From contig CAZUUJ010000023.1 of NCBI GenBank assembly GCA_964623625.1, positions 1 through 52,206 on the forward strand: 52,206 nt of DNA. Reading direction: 5' to 3'. The notes under the pieces were generated by a model that searched no databases, was not told the DNA's origin, and worked only from the letters and a program-made list of their open reading frames with translations. The stretch is from CAZLGM01 sp964623625. Its GTDB lineage: Bacteria > Desulfobacterota > Desulfobulbia > Desulfobulbales > Desulfocapsaceae. Positions 25,385 to 34,471 of this stretch are shown piece by piece. Both the position numbers and the translations under genes were made by a program. The number at the start of each line of letters is the position of its first letter. Position 1 is the stretch's first letter.

Positions 25385-26122
25385 ATGCGTATCCAAACAG
25401 TCGGCATAAAGGACATCCGGATTCCGGTTAGGGTTCTGGAAAAAAACGGAAACCTGCAGGACACCGTGGCCACCGTCACCTTGCAGGCAAGCATGCCTCG
25501 CCAATACATGGACAGTTGCGTCGATATTTTCACCACAGCCCTCAACAAATATATAAACGAAATGAGCGCTACCATTTTCAGAGAACTGTTGAGCGAGGTC
25601 AGAGAGGCTCTCAATGCCAAGTCTGCTAAACTTGAAATGTCCTTTCCCTATTTCATTGAAAAAAAGGCACCAGTCTCACAGACCCGCAGTCTGATGGAGT
25701 ACGAATGCACCTTTACTGGCGTTGTCGGTAATGATAGCGATTTCGTTTTAAGTGTCAAGGTCCCCGTCACCACACTTTGCCCCTGCTCAAAGGAAATCAG
25801 CGAAGCCGGAGCGCATAACCAGCGCGCCGAGGTTACACTGAACATCAAATTCTCGAAATTCGTCTGGGTTGAAGAGCTTATCGAATTAGTTGAGCAGTCA
25901 GCCTCATGTGAATTATGGTCCCTTTTAAAACGTCCAGATGAAAAATACGTCACCGAAAAAGCTTTCAGTAATCCGATGTTCGTTGAAGACGTTGTAAGAA
26001 AAGTGGCGGTAACCGCACTTGAACATCCCGATATCACCTGGTTCTCCGTTGGAGTGGAATCATTCGAATCGATCCATAAGCACAGTGCTTATGCCTATGT
26101 CGATTCCGACGAAATGCGCTGA
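25385..26122 (+). CDS. folE2: GTP cyclohydrolase FolE2 (type IB)
   Basis: It opens the GTP ring to 7,8-dihydroneopterin triphosphate, the first step of folate and queuosine synthesis, and can use metals other than zinc. The 245 residues show VGIKDIRIPV, the metal/substrate motif TTLCPCSKEISEAGAHNQR (catalytic Cys in CPCSKEIS), and FSVGVESFESIHKHSAYA near the end. The start is ATG 25385, 9 nt after an inverted-repeat element whose end provides the AGG. No folE1 is seen in the window. Confidence 0.96.
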   Translation: MRIQTVGIKDIRIPVRVLEKNGNLQDTVATVTLQASMPRQYMDSCVDIFTTALNKYINEMSATIFRELLSEVREALNAKSAKLEMSFPYFIEKKAPVSQTRSLMEYECTFTGVVGNDSDFVLSVKVPVTTLCPCSKEISEAGAHNQRAEVTLNIKFSKFVWVEELIELVEQSASCELWSLLKRPDEKYVTEKAFSNPMFVEDVVRKVAVTALEHPDITWFSVGVESFESIHKHSAYAYVDSDEMR

Positions 26123-26211
26123 TCGTACACCCCTTTTTCCATCACCCTTTGGTACCCACATATCCCTGACAAAAGTCATCCTGGATCTGTGACTGAAATT
26201 GTTATATAGGT

Positions 26212-26525
26212 ATTCAGGGCCTTACCGAGATTGCCGACACTACAGATGACATCTCAACAGCTTTTGCCAAAATAGGGACAATCAGAGAAGGGGATTCAGT
26301 TGATAGCGCTCTTGGTGAGATTATCGACACGCCATACTTCTGGCTGAACCGGAGATCAAAAGGATAGTAACGGATTCGGTCGACAGCCTCACTGACACCT
26401 GCAATGCCATGAATGGTGCCCATTTCGGAACCAGCCTGGAAAATGTATTTTCCATCCGGACAATCTCTATGTCCGGGATTGCAGACAAAATCAATGCATT
26501 AACAGGAGTATACAACGATGGATAG
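26212..26525 (+). pseudogene. Frameshifted gene remnant, family unknown
   Basis: In one plus-strand frame 26212-26367 reads IQGLTEIADTTDDISTAFA and GEIIDTP; from about 26341 another frame continues as LAEPEIKRIVTDSVDSLTD, GAHFGTSLENVF and GIADKINALTGVYNDG to TAG at 26523. The two parts join well if a single frameshift lies near 26335-26345. There is no start codon or upstream part, so this looks like the decayed 3' end of a helical protein. No family is recognised. It lies convergent with darP. Confidence 0.6.
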
Positions 26526-26533
26526 AACCGGTC

Positions 26534-27088
26534 CTACCGGCGGGCAGCTCTTTTTCGTCTTTCGTCTTCCTCCATTGCTGCCATAATCAGGCGAAACACC
26601 TCTCGGTAATGGACTTTGCTGCGTGTTCTGACGTAAGAAAAAATCACTTTCTCAAGTTCTTTCCGCTTGATGGCAACATACTGACTTCCAGCACGATCAA
26701 GTGTTTCACTTGGCCATCCGGGTTCCCACTCCAGATTATCCGCTCTATGGATGTTATAATCTTCCAGCGCTTCATTGATAACGGCATCACGTAGCCTTTC
26801 CGCCTCATGAAACAGGGCCTTTTCCTTTAATTTTGACCCTTTTAATGTTCCCATAAACGCGTATATTTGATCAATATCTTCTCCACGCAGTAGTTTTGCC
26901 AGATATTTGATCTGCCTTTTTCGTGCTCCCGTTTTTAACGTTCGGATAATAGCAATCTCTTCTTTTACATCAGCAGATCCGGGAAAGGTTTTGAGATCGT
27001 TGTCGCTGAGAATGGCCAATTCTTTTGCCATCTCCTCAATCCGCTTAAAGCGCCTTTTCTGCTCCGATCTGCTGATCTTATCAGTCAT
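26534..27088 (-). CDS. darP: Ribosome-associated protein DarP (YjgA, DUF615)
   Basis: A 184-residue, highly charged helical protein with the DUF615 pattern: ISRSEQKRRFKRIEEMAKEL, LKTGARKRQIKYLAKLLR, and ALFHEAERLRDAVINEA. In E. coli the protein binds late 50S assembly intermediates and helps the 23S rRNA peptidyl-transferase centre mature. It starts 6 nt after gpmI, in one unit. The C-terminus is longer than in gammaproteobacteria by a helical extension (YVRTRSKVHYREVFRLIMAAM). Confidence 0.9.
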   Translation of the reverse strand: MTDKISRSEQKRRFKRIEEMAKELAILSDNDLKTFPGSADVKEEIAIIRTLKTGARKRQIKYLAKLLRGEDIDQIYAFMGTLKGSKLKEKALFHEAERLRDAVINEALEDYNIHRADNLEWEPGWPSETLDRAGSQYVAIKRKELEKVIFSYVRTRSKVHYREVFRLIMAAMEEDERRKRAARR

Positions 27089-27094
27089 GGTGAT

Positions 27095-28726
27095 CTACCT
27101 TTCCACCAGTTTGACAAGCGATGAATCATACTCTTTGGGGGGGCTTAATCCCAGGACAGTGCAAATTGTTGCCGCCACGTTGGACAATCCCCGTTTGTCC
27201 GGCCGTGTAAGGGCAAAACTGTTTTTTCCCGAAAAATCTTTGACGATAAAGGGCACCCGGTTTTTTGTATGGGCGACCATGGGTGAACGCTCACCATTTT
27301 TTTCGGTCCACATACAGTCGGCATTACCGTGATCTGCGGTGATCAAAGCTACCCCTCCAGCTCTTTCCAGTGCCGCCAGCAATCGCCCCAGACAGAGATC
27401 CACCGTTTCGACCGCTATCCGGGTCGCCTCTTCAACTCCGGTGTGTCCGACCATATCACCGTTGGCATAGTTAAGCCTGATAAACTTGAACTCGTCGGAC
27501 TCAATCGCCTCAACTGCAAGATCGGTAATTTCCGCCGCTTTCATCCAGGGTCGTAGATCAAAGGTGATTTTATCCGAGGGAATTTCAACATATTCCTCAA
27601 GTGTTTCATCGATATAGCCCGACTTGTTACCGTTCCAGAAATAGGTGACATGGCCGTATTTCTGGGTTTCAGAGATGGCATATGAAGTGATACCCGTTGC
27701 GCACAGATATTCGCCCAGGGTTTTGTCAATTGCCGGAGGCTCCACCAGGTAGTTGGCCGGTATCGAGGTATCGCCATCATACTGCATAATCCCGGCATAA
27801 AAGACATCGGGTACCCGCACCCGGTCAAATTCATTAAAATCAGCCTCATCAAAGGCCCTCGAGATCTCAATGGCTCTGTCGCCGCGAAAGTTAAAAAGGA
27901 TTACGCCATCTCCATCTTCAATTGTCCCTACCGGCTCCTGGTTTTCAGTGATGACAAAACTGTCCATATATTGATCGGTTATTTCAGGATCTTCGGCGTA
28001 GTATGTCTCAATAGCCTCACAGGCGGACGAGAATTGTCTGCCTACCCCAAGCACATGAGCCTTCCAGCCGTATTCCACAACTGACCAGTCGGCATTATAG
28101 CGGTCCATGGTTGTGACCATTCGACCGCCGCCGGAACCAACACGATAATCCCTGCCGTTTGTTGACAGTTCACTCAACTTCTCTTCCAGGGGCTTGAAGT
28201 AATCAAGTGCCGATTTTGCTCCAACATCACGGCCGTCCAGCAATCCATGGACCCGTACTTTTGATATATTCTGCTTCGCACATTGATCAAGCAGCATGTA
28301 GAGCTGATCGATATGACTATGGACATTGCCGTCGGAGACCATGCCGATAAAATGGACAGTCCCGCCATTGCCGGCTCTGGCTGCGATCTCCTTCCAGCTT
28401 TTTCCGTTATATATGGTGCCGGATTCGATTGCCTTATTCACCAATTTGGCACCTTGGGAAAACACCCTGCCGGCGCCAAGTGCATTATGGCCGACTTCGG
28501 AGTTTCCCATATCACCATCTGAGGGCAGGCCGACGGCCAACCCGTGAGCGGCAAGATCGGTAACCAGCTCTTCTTCCATCAAGTTATCAAGAACAGGTGT
28601 ATTGGAAACGTGAACACCATTGGAATCATCCAGCGGCCCAAGGCCGATACCGTCCATAACGATGGTGACAACGGGACCATCAAACGCAACATACCCTTCA
28701 AGGGCTTCCAGCTTTAATTCAGACAT
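27095..28726 (-). CDS. gpmI: 2,3-bisphosphoglycerate-independent phosphoglycerate mutase
   Basis: It interconverts 3- and 2-phosphoglycerate in glycolysis/gluconeogenesis, with two manganese ions. Landmarks in the 543 residues: VTIVMDGIGLG (first metal Asp), SDGDMGNSEVGHNALGAGR (phosphorylated Ser in GNSEVG), GLLDGRDVGAKS, GSGGGRMVTTMDRY, FNFRGDRAIE, KYGHVTYFWNG, NYANGDMVGHTGVEEA, and ALITADHGNAD with the C-terminal metal His/Asp. The length fits the longer form known in some bacteria. darP follows in the same transcript. Confidence 0.97.
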   Translation of the reverse strand: MSELKLEALEGYVAFDGPVVTIVMDGIGLGPLDDSNGVHVSNTPVLDNLMEEELVTDLAAHGLAVGLPSDGDMGNSEVGHNALGAGRVFSQGAKLVNKAIESGTIYNGKSWKEIAARAGNGGTVHFIGMVSDGNVHSHIDQLYMLLDQCAKQNISKVRVHGLLDGRDVGAKSALDYFKPLEEKLSELSTNGRDYRVGSGGGRMVTTMDRYNADWSVVEYGWKAHVLGVGRQFSSACEAIETYYAEDPEITDQYMDSFVITENQEPVGTIEDGDGVILFNFRGDRAIEISRAFDEADFNEFDRVRVPDVFYAGIMQYDGDTSIPANYLVEPPAIDKTLGEYLCATGITSYAISETQKYGHVTYFWNGNKSGYIDETLEEYVEIPSDKITFDLRPWMKAAEITDLAVEAIESDEFKFIRLNYANGDMVGHTGVEEATRIAVETVDLCLGRLLAALERAGGVALITADHGNADCMWTEKNGERSPMVAHTKNRVPFIVKDFSGKNSFALTRPDKRGLSNVAATICTVLGLSPPKEYDSSLVKLVER

Positions 28727-29061
28727 CGCTTTTCCTTTTCAAAAATAACAAGTTAGCCTACCGACTGCATCGGCATCAACCATATCCTATTTTTTCGCAG
28801 GCAACAAGCGTTCTACCAACTCCCTGAGTCGTAACAAATACCATCCTGTATAGTCGTAAGAATATCCTGCTAATTACAACCCTGAAGCAGGATACTTACA
28901 GCAGATTACGATGAGAATATCAGAGGAATATATACCGTGCTGAATTGCACATATCTGCCCAGCATACCACCTAGAAAACAACAAACATTTTCAGCAGCTC
29001 AACGGTTGTTTGATAGTTAATCAACTAGATATGATCTTGTTTCCCGGATGGAATCAATAAA
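28727..29061. other. gpmI / TauE-like exporter intergenic region
   Basis: No gene is seen in these 335 nt. One imperfect hairpin is present (ATCCTGCT...AGCAGGAT around 28864-28892), without an adjacent T-run, so it may be a weak terminator for the TauE-like gene, which ends at 29062. Confidence 0.4.
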
Positions 29062-29817
29062 TTACAGAAAAGCTCTTTGTATGAGTTTAGCGCAGAAAAG
29101 CAGCAGAATAACACCAAACAATCTACGAACGGTTTTACCCTTTAGTTTTTCAACCATAATTCTTGAACCGATCTGCCCACCGATAAATGAAAAAAGGGCG
29201 GCCGGCAAGATAAACGACCAGTCGACAACACCCGCCGCCATGTAGGTAAAAAAACCGGTAAAGGATGAAAAACAGACGACAAAGATTGAAGTTGCCGCCG
29301 CCGTCTTGGTCTCGATCCCGAGGGAATAGATCAACATCGGCACAATAAAAACGCCCCCACCTATACCTAAGAGGCCGCCGATAAAGCCAATAACCAAACC
29401 TATCCCACCGCCGGCAATTATTTTTTTCCACTGACGCAACTCTTTCTTCGCCTGTTTCGGCGAACCGCTAATCATCATCTTTAAAGCAGCTACAAACACA
29501 ACTGTTGTCAGGAAAAATAAAAACAATCTGGTATTGATATATGACTCAGTCAAAGCTCCCAATATGGCCCCGATGGAAGATGATATGATCAAAGGAATAG
29601 ACAACTGGAAATCGACCATTTTCTTTTGACCATAGACAAATGCCGCCGATACGGCAGCTATACCGTTTAAGAAGAGAGAGGCTGAAACGGCTACAGGCTT
29701 CGCGTATCCCAACAGAATGAAGAGCGGTGAAAAAATAAGCCCTCCGCCAAGTCCGATCATTGTCAGGACCAGTGAAATAGCGCCGATGGAAATAAACAGG
29801 ATAAAAGTAATATTCAT
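29062..29817 (-). CDS. TauE/SafE-family membrane exporter, 251 aa
   Basis: An integral inner-membrane protein with about eight hydrophobic helices. The two-fold repeat of the family is seen as GLGGGLIFSPLFILLGYAKPVA and GFIGGLLGIGGGVFIVPMLIYSLGI. Members move sulfite, sulfoacetate, taurine-derived anions or similar across the membrane. In a sulfur-metabolising bacterium sulfite or thiosulfate export is plausible, but no neighbour confirms it. The frame is open to an ATG at 29847, but that lies inside a repeat element; the conserved start is ATG 29817, with AGG from the element end 9 nt upstream. Confidence 0.88.
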   Translation of the reverse strand: MNITFILFISIGAISLVLTMIGLGGGLIFSPLFILLGYAKPVAVSASLFLNGIAAVSAAFVYGQKKMVDFQLSIPLIISSSIGAILGALTESYINTRLFLFFLTTVVFVAALKMMISGSPKQAKKELRQWKKIIAGGGIGLVIGFIGGLLGIGGGVFIVPMLIYSLGIETKTAAATSIFVVCFSSFTGFFTYMAAGVVDWSFILPAALFSFIGGQIGSRIMVEKLKGKTVRRLFGVILLLFCAKLIQRAFL

Positions 29818-29826
29818 AAAAAGACA

Positions 29827-30071
29827 CCTGAATCCGTGAGCGCCCACAAGGAAGTGCTCTTGGAGTGTATTCGATAGTGCTGTAGCTTTGTCGGCTTTAA
29901 TTGTCTGATAATAGTAAACTATATCAAATGGTTAAATTGAACAAAGATGCAGTGCGAGCGGATGCCCCGAAGGGCGAGATTCTCAATAAGGTTAGTGTCG
30001 AACGACTGAATAACTTCATGATATATCCTGGGGTTTTTAGCACAAACGGCAAATTTAGTCACAGATTCAGG
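29827..30071 (+). mobile_element. Miniature inverted-repeat element, full-length copy (245 bp)
   Basis: It starts CCTGAATCCGTGAGCG (29827) and ends TCACAGATTCAGG (30071). Internal stems are TTCGATAGTGCTG-TAGCTTTGT with ACAAAGATGCAGTGC, plus GGATGCCCCGAAGGGCGA. There is no reading frame of its own. The left end, read on the minus strand, lies 9 nt before the TauE-like start and supplies CACGGATTCAGG as its Shine-Dalgarno. The right end is 139 nt upstream of acyP. Confidence 0.85.
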
Positions 30072-30210
30072 TAGACAGTCTTCTTCTGTAACAAACAGGC
30101 TTTGGAACAACGAAGAAAATGATTAGTATCTCTTATGCTCTTTGATTATAGTATGTTTAATAAATTCGAAACCCGGGGATATTTTAAACATATACAAGAA
30201 ACCGCTCACC

Positions 30211-30489
30211 ATGGCCAATAAAATCGTACACGCCATCATTTCCGGAAGGGTTCAAGGGGTTTTCTTCCGGGATTATACCCGGAAAGAGGCAATCAACATC
30301 GGATTGACCGGTTGGGTCCGCAACCTTCCGGACAGAACTGTGGAGGCAGTCATATCCGGAGACAGTGAGACCGTTGATCAAATGATCGGTTGGCTGCACA
30401 GGGGCTCTCCTGGATCACGGGTTGATCATGTTCAGGTAGATGTACTTGATACCGACAAAAGCTATTCCTCATTTGAAGTTCGATACTAA
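30211..30489 (+). CDS. acyP: Acylphosphatase
   Basis: A 92-residue small hydrolase of acyl phosphates: it shows HAIISGRVQGVFFRDYTRKEA (catalytic Arg in GVFFRD) and GWVRNLPDRTVEAVISG (catalytic Asn in RNLPD), ending SSFEVRY. The frame runs back to an ATG at 30142, but those 23 residues are not part of the family, and ATG 30211 (MANKIV) is the fitting start. The stop codon TAA is the left half of the target duplication of the small element that follows. Confidence 0.95.
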   Translation: MANKIVHAIISGRVQGVFFRDYTRKEAINIGLTGWVRNLPDRTVEAVISGDSETVDQMIGWLHRGSPGSRVDHVQVDVLDTDKSYSSFEVRY

Positions 30490-30648
30490 GGGTCTGTCAT
30501 GAAATAACTGTCACATCCTGCTTGCCCTTTTGCCCATTTTCAGTACGGCTAAAGAAGTTGCATAGCGGGCCTATGCAACTTCTTTAGCCATACTGAAAAT
30601 GAACAAAATTTCGTCGCAATATTGTTACACTAATTTCATGACAGACCC
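30490..30648. mobile_element. Miniature inverted-repeat element with TAA target duplication (159 bp)
   Basis: Terminal repeats GGGTCTGTCATGAAAT (30490-30505) and their complement (30633-30648) match perfectly. Inside, 30535-30565 and 30571-30601 form a 31-bp hairpin with one mismatch and a 5-nt loop. TAA occurs at 30487-30489 and 30649-30651, as expected for an IS5-like target duplication. The left TAA is the stop codon of acyP, so the hairpin sits directly behind it. There is no coding capacity; movement would need a transposase from elsewhere. Confidence 0.88.
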
Positions 30649-30671
30649 TAATCCTTCCTGCTTCCTCTACC

Positions 30672-32276
30672 ATGCTCCTTGAAATAGACAATCTCAACAC
30701 CTGGTTTCAAAGTGACTCTATTGAGGGTGCGCTGGAGTCCAGTCAGGTCCTGTTTGATGTTTCACTTTCATTAAAGAAAAGGGAAACCTGCGCCCTGGTG
30801 GGCGAATCCGGTTCCGGCAAATCGGTGACCGCCCTTTCCGTTCTCAGGCTGCTCGAAGATGCTTCCAGGGTAGACTATAGCGGTAGCATCTGCTTTGAAG
30901 GCAACAACGTTTTTGATCTTTCAACTAAGGAAATTCGGGCAATCCGGGGAAACCAGATCGCCATGATCTTTCAGGAACCGATGACTTCACTCAACCCGGT
31001 CTATTCAATCGGTAATCAGCTGATTGAACCGCTGATGGAACACCAGAATATGGAGAAGCAGGAGGCCGAGGAAGAAGCTGTCCGTTTACTTACGAGAACG
31101 GGAATAAAAAACCCTCGGGAGCGACTGCAGGTTTTCCCACATCAGCTTTCCGGCGGACAGCGGCAGCGGGTCATTATCGCCATGGCTCTGGCCTGTCGAC
31201 CGCTGCTGCTCATTGCCGATGAACCGACCACGGCTCTTGATGTGACAATCCAGGCCCAGATCCTCGACCTGATCCAGGATATCCAGCAGGAATTCGGTAT
31301 GGCTGTACTACTGATTACCCACGACCTGCCGATGGTCAGACGTATAGCAGATAATGTTCATATTATGAAAGACGGGCGGATTGTTGAACAGGGCCCCACA
31401 GACCAGATATTTAGCCGTCCGGCCGATCCGTACACTATTCATCTCATGTCTTCCATTCCCCATGATTCACCAGGGAAAAAACAAGCCAAAGAATCCCTTC
31501 TGGATATCATCGATTTGAACTGTCATTTTCACCTGAAAACCGGTTGGATATCGCCATTTAAACGACGGGTAAAAACAATCAAGGCAGTAGACGGCATCAG
31601 CCTGTCTATTCCAAAAGGATCAACATGCGGAATTGTCGGTGAATCCGGTTCCGGCAAAACAACTCTTGGCATGTCAATTCTGAAACTTGTGAAAAGCAAA
31701 GGGGAAATTAAATTCAAGGATCATCTGCTCAACGACCTCTCAAACAGGGAGATGCAGCCGCTTAGAAAAAACATCCAGGTTGTTTTTCAGGACCCTTACT
31801 CTTCCCTATCTCCTCGTCTGAATATTTTTCAAATTGTTTCGGAAGGACTGGCTATCCATTATCCTGAGTTGACCAAAGAAGAACGACGGGCGGCTGTCGC
31901 TTCAATCCTTGAAGAGGTGGACCTGGACCCGGATATGGCTTACCGTTATCCCCATGAATTCTCAGGCGGCCAAAGACAGCGGATTGCCATTGCCCGGGCT
32001 ATCATTCTCAAGCCGGAGCTATTGATACTCGATGAGCCCACTTCCGCACTCGACATGACCATTCAGTCACAGATCATTGAACTTCTTCTTATGTTGCAGC
32101 AAAAATATAACTTGACCTATCTCTTCATTTCCCACGATCTTCGGGTAGTCCGGGCACTTTCCAACCAAATTATCGTCATGAAAAACGGGCAGGTCGTTGA
32201 ACAGGGTGATGCCGATGAGGTCTTTTCCAATCCACGGCAGGAATATACTAGAACCCTTTTTGAGGCAGCCCTGTAG
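30672..32276 (+). CDS. yejF: ABC transporter, two fused ATPase domains (oligopeptide/nickel type)
   Basis: The 534 residues contain two complete ABC ATPase domains. Each has GESGSGK in Walker A, Q-loop regions FQEPMTSLNP and FQDPYSSLSP, signatures LSGGQRQR and FSGGQRQR, Walker B LLIADEPTTALD and LILDEPTSALD, and switch His (LLITHDLP, LFISHDLR). The arrangement matches the YejF or DppDF-like fused ATPase of microcin C/peptide importers. In that system YejA, YejB and YejE supply the binding protein and permeases, which are not next to this gene, so the partner proteins must be elsewhere. The start is ATG 30672, right after the 159-bp element. Confidence 0.92.
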   Translation: MLLEIDNLNTWFQSDSIEGALESSQVLFDVSLSLKKRETCALVGESGSGKSVTALSVLRLLEDASRVDYSGSICFEGNNVFDLSTKEIRAIRGNQIAMIFQEPMTSLNPVYSIGNQLIEPLMEHQNMEKQEAEEEAVRLLTRTGIKNPRERLQVFPHQLSGGQRQRVIIAMALACRPLLLIADEPTTALDVTIQAQILDLIQDIQQEFGMAVLLITHDLPMVRRIADNVHIMKDGRIVEQGPTDQIFSRPADPYTIHLMSSIPHDSPGKKQAKESLLDIIDLNCHFHLKTGWISPFKRRVKTIKAVDGISLSIPKGSTCGIVGESGSGKTTLGMSILKLVKSKGEIKFKDHLLNDLSNREMQPLRKNIQVVFQDPYSSLSPRLNIFQIVSEGLAIHYPELTKEERRAAVASILEEVDLDPDMAYRYPHEFSGGQRQRIAIARAIILKPELLILDEPTSALDMTIQSQIIELLLMLQQKYNLTYLFISHDLRVVRALSNQIIVMKNGQVVEQGDADEVFSNPRQEYTRTLFEAAL

Positions 32277-32437
32277 GAGACCTCCTGAAAATGCCCTTTC
32301 GGAGTCTATGCTTATCTGCTCTCAATGTCTATTCCCAGACAATCTCCTAGTAATTGCTCATTTGGTCATTACAATTTGCATATCGTTTACATCATTATTC
32401 TACCCTTTGAACCTGAAACTGGCGACCAACACTCGTA

Positions 32438-34249
32438 ATGCTGCCGTCTAAGTTCCTACAAAAAGCTCCCCATTCTCCGGGTGTCTATCTCATGCTGGAC
32501 AAAACCTCTGTGCTTTATGTTGGAAAGGCAAAAGATCTGTATAAGCGATTGTCTTCCTATGTCCGTTTCTCCGGTTCAGCTCATAACAAAACCGGGGTCA
32601 TGCTCTCCCAGGTGGTCAAGGTTGATACCATCATCACCCACACGGAAAAAGAAGCGCTGATACTGGAAGCGTCTCTGATCAAGAAACACAAACCAAAATA
32701 CAATGTCATCCTTCGAGATGACAAGAACTACCCACTGATCAAAGTGACCGTTCAGGAAGAGTGGCCCAGACTGTTGATGAGCAGAAGAAGGATGGGAGAC
32801 GGCGCTGTTTACTTTGGACCTTTTTCTTCCTCTTCAGCCATGTGGGCCAGCCTGCGCCTCATTCATTCAATTTTCCCACTGAGACGATGTAAGGGGAAAA
32901 AAGTAAAAAAACGTAAACGTCCCTGCCTGAATCATCAGATCAATAACTGTCCGGCTCCCTGTATCGACCTGGCAGATAACCGGGAATATCGAAAAATGGT
33001 GGACGACGTTCTTCTGGTTCTTGAAGGCCGGAATAGAAATGTGATTGATCAGCTTAATAAAAGGATGCGGGAATCTTCTGAAGCCCTTGATTATGAACAG
33101 GCCGCATTTCTGCGTGATCAGATGCTAGCCCTTGAGAAAACCCTTGAAAAGCAGGTTGTGGTTGCAGGACACTTAAAAGACCAGGATGTCTTTGGTTTCT
33201 TAAGAAAAGAAACGGCTGTTGCCGTTGTAATCCTGTTTATCCGCGAAGGAGTTATCAGCGGCAGCCGCACCTACTTTCTCGATGATCCTTACGGTGATGA
33301 CAGGGGCATCCTCAGCCAGGCGATCAATATCTTTTACGACCAACAGACACTGCCCACCGAGATTATTCTGCCTTTTGAACCGGAAGATAAGGAGCTGCTG
33401 GCTGAGCGTTTTTCCGATAGTCTTGGCAGAAAAGTACACCTTTTTGTTCCTCAGCGTGGAGATAAAAAAACACTTCTAAACATGGCTCAAACAAATTGCC
33501 ATCAGGTCTTTGAGGAGCTCGAAAAGAAGGAGCTGTCATGGCAGAGCCTCAGCCGGACAATGCAGAAAAAATTGCGTTTGACACGGGTTCCGGAATCCAT
33601 AGAATGTGTCGACATCTCCAATATAAGCGGCAAACAGGCTGTCGGCTCCCTGGTCCGTTTTTATAAGGGCGAACCGGATAAATCCGGTTTCCGGCACTTC
33701 AGGATTCGGACAATCTCCACTCCTGATGATTACACTATGATGGCCGAGGTGTTGGAGCGTCGCTTTGCCAGAGGAATCAAAGAAGGCGGCCTACCCGACC
33801 TTTTTATTGTTGACGGCGGCAGAGGTCAGTTGAATATGGCCATGGCTATTGCCGGGCGACTTGATATCGCCGACAAACTTGACTGGATAGGCATCGCCAA
33901 AGAACGCGAGGATGAAGGCGAAAAACTCTACAAACCCGGGCGAAAAAACCCAATCCTTTTACCCGCATATAATCCGGTTCTCCTCTACCTCATGCGTATA
34001 CGGGATGAATCACATCGATTCGGCATTACCTTCCATCGCAAGCTGCGGCGCAAAGCTACCTTAACCTCCCAACTCGATGGTATTGAAGGCATCGGTCCGG
34101 ATCGAAAGAAGAAACTGCTCAAACACATGGGCAGTTTAAAACGAATCAAAAAGGCGACTCTGAAGGAACTCGAACAGGTTCCCGGTATCGGCCCCGACAC
34201 CGCAAATAGAATCCATAAGTACTTTCATCCCAAAAAGCAGGACAGATAA
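32438..34249 (+). CDS. uvrC: Excinuclease ABC subunit C
   Basis: Nucleotide excision repair endonuclease that cuts on both sides of a lesion with UvrAB. The 603 residues show the GIY-YIG 3'-nuclease (SPGVYLMLDKTSVLYVGKAKDL), the UVR helix region (YEQAAFLRDQMLALEKTLEKQ), the RNase H-like 5'-nuclease with ECVDISNISG and LFIVDGGRGQL, and two helix-hairpin-helix motifs (IEGIGPDRKKKLL, VPGIGPDTANRI). The start is ATG 32438. A 161-nt gap separates it from the ABC gene. The BFD-like gene begins 6 nt after its stop. Confidence 0.96.
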   Translation: MLPSKFLQKAPHSPGVYLMLDKTSVLYVGKAKDLYKRLSSYVRFSGSAHNKTGVMLSQVVKVDTIITHTEKEALILEASLIKKHKPKYNVILRDDKNYPLIKVTVQEEWPRLLMSRRRMGDGAVYFGPFSSSSAMWASLRLIHSIFPLRRCKGKKVKKRKRPCLNHQINNCPAPCIDLADNREYRKMVDDVLLVLEGRNRNVIDQLNKRMRESSEALDYEQAAFLRDQMLALEKTLEKQVVVAGHLKDQDVFGFLRKETAVAVVILFIREGVISGSRTYFLDDPYGDDRGILSQAINIFYDQQTLPTEIILPFEPEDKELLAERFSDSLGRKVHLFVPQRGDKKTLLNMAQTNCHQVFEELEKKELSWQSLSRTMQKKLRLTRVPESIECVDISNISGKQAVGSLVRFYKGEPDKSGFRHFRIRTISTPDDYTMMAEVLERRFARGIKEGGLPDLFIVDGGRGQLNMAMAIAGRLDIADKLDWIGIAKEREDEGEKLYKPGRKNPILLPAYNPVLLYLMRIRDESHRFGITFHRKLRRKATLTSQLDGIEGIGPDRKKKLLKHMGSLKRIKKATLKELEQVPGIGPDTANRIHKYFHPKKQDR

Positions 34250-34255
34250 CTCGTT

Positions 34256-34471
34256 ATGACAAAAGAAGAAGAAATCCTGCTTAAAATAAAGCCGGGCTGT
34301 CTCTGTAAAGGAGTTAGGCTCCATAAAATCATCAAAGCCATTGAGGAAGGAGCGAGGAGTTATGAGGAAATTGCCCGTAAGACCGGTATCGGCGGTGGCT
34401 CCTGTGACTCAAAACGATGCGGTGAAAAAGTTGCTGATTTATTACGTGAAATAAATTCCAAGGATGCCTGA
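34256..34471 (+). CDS. BFD-like [2Fe-2S] protein, 71 aa
   Basis: The pattern GCLCKGVRLHKIIKAIEEG...IARKTGIGGGSCDSKRCGEKV matches the bacterioferritin-associated ferredoxin fold, with four cysteines (CxC, then C-x4-C) that can hold a [2Fe-2S] cluster. A role in electron transfer or iron handling is inferred. Its location directly behind uvrC suggests co-expression. The stop codon TGA (34469-34471) lies inside the terminal repeat CCTGAATCC of the following element, so the insertion may have set or changed the C-terminus (NSKDA). Confidence 0.85.
   Translation: MTKEEEILLKIKPGCLCKGVRLHKIIKAIEEGARSYEEIARKTGIGGGSCDSKRCGEKVADLLREINSKDA

Noticed and set aside
26214..26515. Minus-strand short frames opposite the remnant
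   Set aside because: The plus-strand frames read as a continuous protein with one shift, while the minus frames show no recognisable pattern.
29818..29847. Longer N-terminus for the TauE-like protein
   Set aside because: The extra 10 codons lie partly in the repeat element and are not part of the family.
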